A stretch of DNA of 64,000 nt from Mycolicibacterium frederiksbergense. GTDB taxonomy: Bacteria; Actinomycetota; Actinomycetes; Mycobacteriales; Mycobacteriaceae. How positions within the stretch are numbered: the first letter of the stretch is position 1; every line of letters starts with the position of its first letter. Both the position numbers and the translations under genes were made by a program. The stretch covers positions 1-64,000 of the forward strand of contig NZ_CP038799.1 in assembly GCF_012223425.1 (NCBI RefSeq), given 5' to 3'. Below the pieces are notes generated by a model. It did not search any database. It was not told where the DNA came from and was given only the letters and a program-made list of their open reading frames with translations. Shown piece by piece: positions 58,806 to 64,000 of the stretch.

Positions 58806-58834
58806 GCGTGACATTTGAGCCGTGTTTTGTAAAG
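58806..58834. promoter_or_regulatory. 29-bp shared element, copy 2
   Basis: GCGTGACATTT (58806-58816) and TGTAAAG (58828-58834), same spacing as at 52287-52315. It sits in the 67-bp region between the divergent P450 operon (start 58798) and the SMP-30 gene (start 58866). One factor bound here could control both directions. Confidence 0.65.
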
Positions 58835-58865
58835 GTACGGGGGCCGCGTCGGCTATCGTTGCCCC

Positions 58866-59669
58866 ATGACCATCGAGCCGCTGGCCAACGGGTTCTGCTT
58901 CGGCGAGGGCCCACGCTGGTTCGAGGGGCTGGTCTGGTTCTCCGACATGCTCGGCGAGGCCGTGCACACCGTCACGTTGCACGGTGAGATGTCGACCCTG
59001 CCGCTGCCCGGTCACGCGCCGTCGGGACTTGGCTTCCGGCCGGACGGCACCTTGCTGATCGCCTCCACCCGGCGACGCCAAATCCTGGCCTATGACGGTG
59101 AATCCGTCTCGGTACTGGCCGATATCGCCGATCTGGTGCCCGCGGACCTCGGCGATATGGTCGTGGACTCGGCGGGCCGGGCCTACATCGGTGCGCAGGC
59201 CCGCGACGGCGGCGTGATCGTGCGGCTGGACCTCGATGGCCGGGTGTCGGTGGTCGCCGGCGATCTCAGCTTTCCCAACGGCATGGTGATCACCCCCGAC
59301 GGCGCCTTCGTGGTCGCCGAATCCACGGCCCGGCGCCTGAGCGCCTTCACCCTCGCCGACGACGGCGCCCTGCACGATCGACGGGTGTTCGCCGACGGGT
59401 TGGACGGCCCACCCGACGGGCTGGCCGTGGACGCCGATGGCGGGGTGTGGGCGGCGATGACCCTGGCGCATGCGTTCGAGCGCATCACCCCCGAGGGCGT
59501 CACCGACCGCATCGACATGGCCGGGCGGACTGCCATCGCCTGCGCACTGGGCGGGCCGGAGGGACGGACCCTGTTCCTGCTGTCCAGCACCGGCGCCTAC
59601 CCGGAGCGCCTCATCGGCACCAAGCTGTCCACCCTCGACGCGGTCAGCGTCGACATCCCCGCGCCCTGA
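58866..59669 (+). CDS. SMP-30/gluconolactonase family hydrolase
   Basis: 267 residues. Beta-propeller protein with the metal-site pattern of the family: FGEGPRWFEG (Glu), LSFPNGMVITPDG (Asn), and DGPPDGLAVDADGGVWAA (Asp). These enzymes open lactones. It faces the P450 operon and is followed after 19 nt by a thioesterase gene. A lactone substrate would fit a pathway with a Baeyer-Villiger enzyme. Confidence 0.88.
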   Translation: MTIEPLANGFCFGEGPRWFEGLVWFSDMLGEAVHTVTLHGEMSTLPLPGHAPSGLGFRPDGTLLIASTRRRQILAYDGESVSVLADIADLVPADLGDMVVDSAGRAYIGAQARDGGVIVRLDLDGRVSVVAGDLSFPNGMVITPDGAFVVAESTARRLSAFTLADDGALHDRRVFADGLDGPPDGLAVDADGGVWAAMTLAHAFERITPEGVTDRIDMAGRTAIACALGGPEGRTLFLLSSTGAYPERLIGTKLSTLDAVSVDIPAP

Positions 59670-59688
59670 CCCTCTGGAGACCACGAAC

Positions 59689-60504
59689 GTGTCGGACTGT
59701 TATTACGAGCTCCTCGACGCCGACGACCCCGTCGGCGAGCGATTCGCCGCCACCGATCTGGTGCGCAGCACCTGGTCGGCGTCCATCCAGCACGGCGCCC
59801 CGCCGTCGGCACTGCTGGTGCGCGCCCTGGAACGTTGCGAGCAGCGCGAGGACACCCGGCTGAGCCGGGTGCTGATCGACCTACTGGGACCGGTGCCCGC
59901 CGAGGGCGACCTGTGGGTGCGGGCGCGCCGCGAGCGCTCGGGGAAGCAGATCGAGTTGATCACCGCCGAGATGCTCGCCCCCGGCCCGGATGGCTCCCCG
60001 CGCGCCGTCGCGCGCGCCAGCGGGTGGCGGTTGCAGCAGCAGGACACCACCGAGGTGGTGCACGCCCCCGCCCCGCCACTGCGTCCGCTGGCCGAGGCCC
60101 GCAGCAGGGACATGGCCAAGGACTGGGACACCAACTATGTGCACAGCATCGATTGGCGTTGGCTGACAAAGCCTTTGGCCGATGGACCCGGGGAATCCTG
60201 GCTGAGCCCCCTTGTCGACGTGGTCAAGGGCGAGACGATGACACCGTTGCAGAGACTGTTCACAGTGGCAGATGACGCCAACGGGATCGGCACCAAGATC
60301 GACATCCGGCAGTGGACGTTCCTCAACACCGACCTGGTGGTGCACATCCACCGGGTACCCGAAGGACCGTGGATCGGCATCCGGGCCGAGACGAACTACG
60401 GACCCGACGGTATCGGCACCACCCTGGGCACACTGTTCGACGAGAAGGGTGCCATCGGGGCCATCCAGCAGTCGGTTCTGGTGCGCCGCAGGCAGAGTCG
60501 CTAA
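59689..60504 (+). CDS. Double-hotdog acyl-CoA thioesterase-like protein
   Basis: 271 residues from GTG 59689 (GGAG 14 nt upstream). Pattern of the 4HBT-like thioesterase superfamily: HGAPPSALLVRALERCEQREDTRLSRVLIDLLGPVP in the first half, and LFTVADDANGIGTKIDI with TFLNTDLVVHIHRVPEGPWIGI in the second. It should hydrolyse acyl-CoA or hold acyl groups. Same strand as, and close to, the SMP-30 gene. Confidence 0.85.
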   Translation: MSDCYYELLDADDPVGERFAATDLVRSTWSASIQHGAPPSALLVRALERCEQREDTRLSRVLIDLLGPVPAEGDLWVRARRERSGKQIELITAEMLAPGPDGSPRAVARASGWRLQQQDTTEVVHAPAPPLRPLAEARSRDMAKDWDTNYVHSIDWRWLTKPLADGPGESWLSPLVDVVKGETMTPLQRLFTVADDANGIGTKIDIRQWTFLNTDLVVHIHRVPEGPWIGIRAETNYGPDGIGTTLGTLFDEKGAIGAIQQSVLVRRRQSR

Positions 60505-60626
60505 CGGTCCGCCTCCGACCGGGGCGCCGGCCTGGTGCGGCGTGGCGGGTCCGGCGCGGTTGTCTATGCCGGTTCCCGCCGCCGCTCAATGTCTCTGTGT
60601 AGTTTTCAAGGTGCGTGGAACGTTGG

Positions 60627-61931
60627 TTATGCGGCGGTGGACAGGGTGGTCATGGTGCGGCGGGCATGCGATCTCAGGTGCGCCGGTTCAGGTTCATCCG
60701 GGCGGTGGGGCGGGATGAACCAGGGGTGGCGGTCAGCGCCGAGGTAGACCTGCCAGCCACCGTGGTGGATCGCGGTGTGGTGCAGTCGACACAGCAGCAC
60801 GCCGTTGTCGATGCTGGTGGTGCCGCCGCTGGCCCAGGGTTGGATGTGGTGGGCATCGCACCAGGACACCGGCCTGCCGCAGCCGGGGTGCGCGCACCCA
60901 CCGTCCCGTACCGCCAACCCTTTACGTATGGCGGGTGTGAACAATCGTTCGGCGCGCCCCACGTCGAGTGGGACGCCGGCGGCATCGATGGTCACCGCGG
61001 TCAGAGTGCTGTCGCACGAGACAAGCTCTGCGGTGCCTGCGGTGATGGGGCCGGTGAATCCGAGGGTGTCGACGAACCCTGTTGCGGCGGGCCGGATCAG
61101 GGTGACGTGCGGCAGCACACCACCGCTCATCGGGCGCTGCGAGCTCGACAGATAGGTGCGCATGATCTGTCCGAACGCATCCGCGCGGCGCCGCCCGACC
61201 GGGCGTGGGTCCGGGGACCCGTCCGGCAGCGGTATCGGCCGGCACAACGGGTCCAGTGCGGCCAACAGTTCCTCCGCGGTGAGCGCGTCGAGATCCAAGC
61301 TTGCCGCGACCCGGCCGTCCTCGGTCTGCACCACCGTCATGTCGTTGAGGTCGGCGTTCTCGGCGACCGGCACCGTGCCCTCGTCCTGCGGCGATGTGGC
61401 GGCCTGCGCGATGGCGATCTCGCGGGCCTTCTCGGCCACCTGCGATGGCGTGGTCTGAATCATCAGCGTCGTCACGACGCTCGCCCGCTCCTCATCGGAC
61501 AGTTCGGCCCGGGCGTTGATGTGGGCGACGCCGCGTCCGACGGCGTCGGCGAATTCGATGCCGATCCCACCGAGACGCTGCTGCTGGGTCAGCGCCGGCA
61601 AGGTGTGCGCGGCCCGCCCCACCCGCGCGGCCCGGTACGCCGCCCCCGGCGCCACACCCAGGGCGGTGAGCAGATCGGCCCCCGAACCCAGGTGCTTACG
61701 CGCCGGAATCCCGGCCCGCTCAGCCGCCGCAACCGCCTGGGCGATCACATGGTCCAGCAGGTTGCGGGCCACCACCGCAGCGGCCATCACCGCCAGCAGA
61801 GGCTGTTCATCGAGGACCCGGCGCGGGCAGTCCAGCAGATGAAACAGTGTGCGATTCTCCTCCCGCACAGGCGAGGGGGTGAGGTCATCGATGAGCGCGT
61901 CAATGAAGGTGTCGAGATGGGTGGCGTCCAT
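60627..61931 (-). CDS. 13E12-family (DUF222) HNH endonuclease-like protein
   Basis: 434 residues from ATG 61931; the frame could extend to 61991. The DUF222 helical region covers about residues 20-300. The C-terminal HNH domain is intact: CAHPGCGRPVSWCDAHHIQPWASGG then NGVLLCRLHH. These are the REP13E12 repeat genes of mycobacteria, present in several copies in M. tuberculosis and known as targets of phage integration. It interrupts the catabolic region between the thioesterase and the monooxygenase. A perfect LexA box lies 143 bp upstream, which fits SOS control reported for this family. Confidence 0.9.
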   Translation of the reverse strand: MDATHLDTFIDALIDDLTPSPVREENRTLFHLLDCPRRVLDEQPLLAVMAAAVVARNLLDHVIAQAVAAAERAGIPARKHLGSGADLLTALGVAPGAAYRAARVGRAAHTLPALTQQQRLGGIGIEFADAVGRGVAHINARAELSDEERASVVTTLMIQTTPSQVAEKAREIAIAQAATSPQDEGTVPVAENADLNDMTVVQTEDGRVAASLDLDALTAEELLAALDPLCRPIPLPDGSPDPRPVGRRRADAFGQIMRTYLSSSQRPMSGGVLPHVTLIRPAATGFVDTLGFTGPITAGTAELVSCDSTLTAVTIDAAGVPLDVGRAERLFTPAIRKGLAVRDGGCAHPGCGRPVSWCDAHHIQPWASGGTTSIDNGVLLCRLHHTAIHHGGWQVYLGADRHPWFIPPHRPDEPEPAHLRSHARRTMTTLSTAA

Positions 61932-62073
61932 GTGGATACCGGCTTTCACAGAAGGTGCCCAAAGGGCACGATCAGTCACAACGGTTCGCACAGTCCCGTG
62001 GGGACCATCGAACCTCTCGGCGACCGGAGTCGCGGTCTGTGCTCACCGGGTGATGATGGGAGCAACTACGCAT

Positions 62074-62089
62074 TCGAACTTGTGTTCGA
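62074..62089. promoter_or_regulatory. LexA (SOS) box
   Basis: TCGAACTTGTGTTCGA is a perfect match to the mycobacterial SOS box TCGAAC-N4-GTTCGA. It lies upstream of the 13E12-family HNH gene (start 61931) and downstream of the monooxygenase gene, which ends at 62155 and so reads towards it. Confidence 0.85.
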
Positions 62090-62154
62090 TATTACGCCGA
62101 ATCAAGGACCCGCGCAAGAGAAATTCTGCCGACCTCGGAGACAGTTCGGCTGGT

Positions 62155-64000
62155 TTACCCCAGCTGGTGATCCGCGTCGGCGAGCACGCCGGTGCGCTTC
62201 CAGTACTCCACCGACCCGAACGGACTCAGCACGTAGACGCCGCCGTCGGGCGACTTGTACCAGGAGTGTTCGATCGACGGATGGCCCCACATCAGGGTGG
62301 CCACCTCGTCCTGGAGCTCACGGTTGTAGCGCGCGTAGGCCTCGGCGGTGGGTTCGATGGTGCGCTTGCCCCGTTCGATCACCGTCCGCAGCGCCGCACC
62401 GATGTAGCGCATCTGGCATTCCAGCATGAAGATCACGCTGCCGGCGTGGGCGAGCCCGGTACCCGGCCCGGCCATCATGAAGAAGTTCGGGAATCCGTTC
62501 ACCGAAATACCGTTGAAGGCACCGGGTTTACCGTCCCAGACCGCGGATATCGGCACCCCATCGCGGCCGATCACCTCCATCGGGCAGAGCACCTCAGAGG
62601 CGCGGAAACCGGTGGCCAGCACGATGACGTCAACCTCATGGCGGCCTTCTGCGGTGTTGATCGAGGTCCCGTCGATACCGGTGATCGGATCGTTGACGAA
62701 CGTCACATGCTCGCGCCGCAAGCAGCGCAGCCAGCTTCCGTTGTCCTGCAGCATGCGTTTGGCCATCGGCGGATAGTCCGGGGTGACCTTGGCGGCGAGG
62801 TCAGGGATGTCGCCGACCTGATCCTCGATCCACTTCACGAAAAACTCGCGGCGGGCGGCGCTGGCCTCGTTCGCGGTGCGCGGGAAATCGTGCCAATCCG
62901 GGTCCGCACGAACCAGTTCCAGCATCTTGTCGCTGGACTGCCACATCAGCATGAAGCGGTACCAGCGAGAGTACCCCGGCAGGTGACGCATCGCCCAGCG
63001 CTCACCGTCGGTGACGCTCGCGTGATAGCGCGGGTTGGGCGCCATCCACTGCGGCGTCCGCTGGAACACCACCAGATGATCGACCTCCTCGACGATGGCG
63101 GGGCCGATCTGGAATCCGCTGGCGCCGGCTCCGATGAGGGCGACCCGTTTGCCGCGCAGGTCCACCGCGTGATCCCACTGCGCCGAGTGAAAGGCCGGGC
63201 CCGCAAAGCTTTCCAGCCCGGGCAGATCCGGGATGAGCGGGCGGTTGAGGAAACCGACGCCGGAGATGATCGCCGAGGCGCGCCGGTGTTCTGTCGACCC
63301 GTCGGCGCCGCGCAGCGTCACCGTCCACTGGCCACTCTGATCATCCCACTGTGCGTGGGTCGCTTCCCGCCCCCAGGTCACCTGCGCATCGATCTGATGG
63401 TCCTTCATCACCGAGCGGAAATAGTCGTAGAGCTCGGGCTGGCGGGTGTAGTAGGCGCTGAAATCGCCGACGTGCTCGAAGGAATACGAGTAGAAGTGGC
63501 TCGCCACGTCCACCCGGCAGCCCGGATAGCTGTTCTCGAACCAGGTCCCACCGACATCGGGGTTCTTGTCGACGACCTCGAACGGAATTCCGGCCTCCTG
63601 CAAACGGATCGCCGCCAGCAGACCGGAGGCGCCGAAACCGACGATGAGCACCGAGAAGCCCGGTGGCGGCGTCAACCCACCCGGGGCGATGGCACGTGGG
63701 TTCCGGCCATCGAGGTCCATCTCCTCGATGTAGAGCGCCGCGTTGTCATCGGGCACCGGTTCGCACGCAATCCAGTCCATCACCTCACGGATCAGTTCGG
63801 TGCCGATCGGCGGTGTGGGTGGGCACCCGGCGTCCCGCCAGGCGCAGATGGCCTCGAGCGCGAAGAGGCGTAGCTGCGACTTGCTCGGCTCGTCGAGCTG
63901 GCCCTGAAATTCGTTCTGCACGAACTGGACCGGCCGAATCGACCCGCGGATGAAGGACGGGTCACCGGTGATCTGGACGACCGAGGCGATCAGTGCCGGG
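62155..64000 (-). CDS. Baeyer-Villiger-type flavin monooxygenase (5' end beyond window)
   Basis: At least 615 residues are open from the right edge; the frame has no stop up to 64000, and the GTG at 63921 is internal-looking because readable protein (FIRGSIRPVQF) continues upstream. FAD-binding VGFGASGLLAAIRLQEAG, the second Rossmann motif LIGAGASGFQI, and the Baeyer-Villiger fingerprint FAGPAFHSAQWD (FxGxxxHxxxW) between them are intact. The enzyme inserts oxygen next to a ketone using NADPH, giving an ester or lactone. A helical N-terminal extension of ~120 residues precedes the FAD domain, as in steroid- and cyclic-ketone-type enzymes. The downstream esterase and lactonase genes could process its products. 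Confidence 0.9.
   Translation of the reverse strand, partial: PALIASVVQITGDPSFIRGSIRPVQFVQNEFQGQLDEPSKSQLRLFALEAICAWRDAGCPPTPPIGTELIREVMDWIACEPVPDDNAALYIEEMDLDGRNPRAIAPGGLTPPPGFSVLIVGFGASGLLAAIRLQEAGIPFEVVDKNPDVGGTWFENSYPGCRVDVASHFYSYSFEHVGDFSAYYTRQPELYDYFRSVMKDHQIDAQVTWGREATHAQWDDQSGQWTVTLRGADGSTEHRRASAIISGVGFLNRPLIPDLPGLESFAGPAFHSAQWDHAVDLRGKRVALIGAGASGFQIGPAIVEEVDHLVVFQRTPQWMAPNPRYHASVTDGERWAMRHLPGYSRWYRFMLMWQSSDKMLELVRADPDWHDFPRTANEASAARREFFVKWIEDQVGDIPDLAAKVTPDYPPMAKRMLQDNGSWLRCLRREHVTFVNDPITGIDGTSINTAEGRHEVDVIVLATGFRASEVLCPMEVIGRDGVPISAVWDGKPGAFNGISVNGFPNFFMMAGPGTGLAHAGSVIFMLECQMRYIGAALRTVIERGKRTIEPTAEAYARYNRELQDEVATLMWGHPSIEHSWYKSPDGGVYVLSPFGSVEYWKRTGVLADADHQLG

Noticed and set aside
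60505..60626. Attachment site or 13E12 element end in the 122-bp gap after the thioesterase
   Set aside because: No direct or inverted repeat matching the other side of the HNH gene could be found by eye.
62155..63921. Complete monooxygenase gene starting at GTG 63921
   Set aside because: The same frame is open to the window edge and reads as plausible protein before 63921, so the true start lies outside.

Overview
The window is high-GC actinobacterial DNA and is best read as a chromosomal segment of a mycobacterium, probably a fast-growing Mycolicibacterium. The evidence is a PGRS-type glycine-rich gene, mycothione reductase, EfpA, MPT83/MPT70-type FAS1 proteins, a 13E12-family HNH gene, and many GTG starts. 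Gene order from rbfA (5.5 kb) to the DUF2631 gene (51.6 kb) follows, from memory, the Rv2838c-Rv2876 stretch of M. tuberculosis H37Rv with local insertions. I recognise the genus level only; the species is not determined. No rRNA, tRNA, insertion sequence or CRISPR array was seen.

Layout. (1) 1-5.1 kb: a very large secreted PGRS-like gene running off the left edge. (2) 5.4-10.8 kb: the translation/transcription operon rimP-nusA-ylxR-infB-rbfA; infB carries an apparent one-base frameshift. (3) 10.9-18.5 kb: two small Rv2843/Rv2844-like genes, proS, a VOC protein, and two EfpA-type exporters flanking a dehalogenase-like hydrolase. (4) 18.6-25.6 kb: siroheme/cobalamin genes cysG, cobB, cobO and a fused Mg/Co-chelatase, with a GNAT gene and mqo. 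(5) 25.7-34.3 kb: a hydrolase and mtr, then an ArsR/methyltransferase pair and a five-gene glnA4-amidotransferase-aldC-SDR-GntR operon that looks like glutamylation-based amine catabolism. (6) 34.4-45.5 kb: hydrolase, lipoprotein, cobQ, mapB, hotdog thioesterase, DUF1707 protein, penicillin-binding lipoprotein, GNAT, and the ispG-rip1-dxr isoprenoid/protease operon. (7) 45.6-48.9 kb: two FAS1 proteins and dipZ, with two sites matching the SigK promoter consensus. (8) 48.9-51.6 kb: F420-type oxidoreductase, amino-acid permease and DUF2631 protein.

(9) 51.6-64 kb is the accessory part and the least described. A translationally coupled six-gene operon (NIPSNAP-like protein, cytochrome P450, zinc-type dehydrogenase, HpcH/HpaI aldolase, SDR, HSL-type esterase) lies between two divergently transcribed units (SMP-30 lactonase plus thioesterase on one side; SRPBCC plus DUF427 on the other). 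The two divergent intergenic regions share an unusual 29-bp element with identical spacing (21/29 matches), suggesting one regulon for an unidentified oxidative catabolic pathway. A Baeyer-Villiger-type monooxygenase at the right edge may belong to it. Between them sits a 13E12-family HNH gene with a perfect mycobacterial LexA (SOS) box upstream.

Other signals that a gene list would miss are a pair of inverted DnaA-box sequences between the EfpA paralogue and the dehalogenase-like gene, a 16-bp perfect-stem hairpin behind rbfA, and a ~945-bp in-frame duplication inside the PGRS gene.
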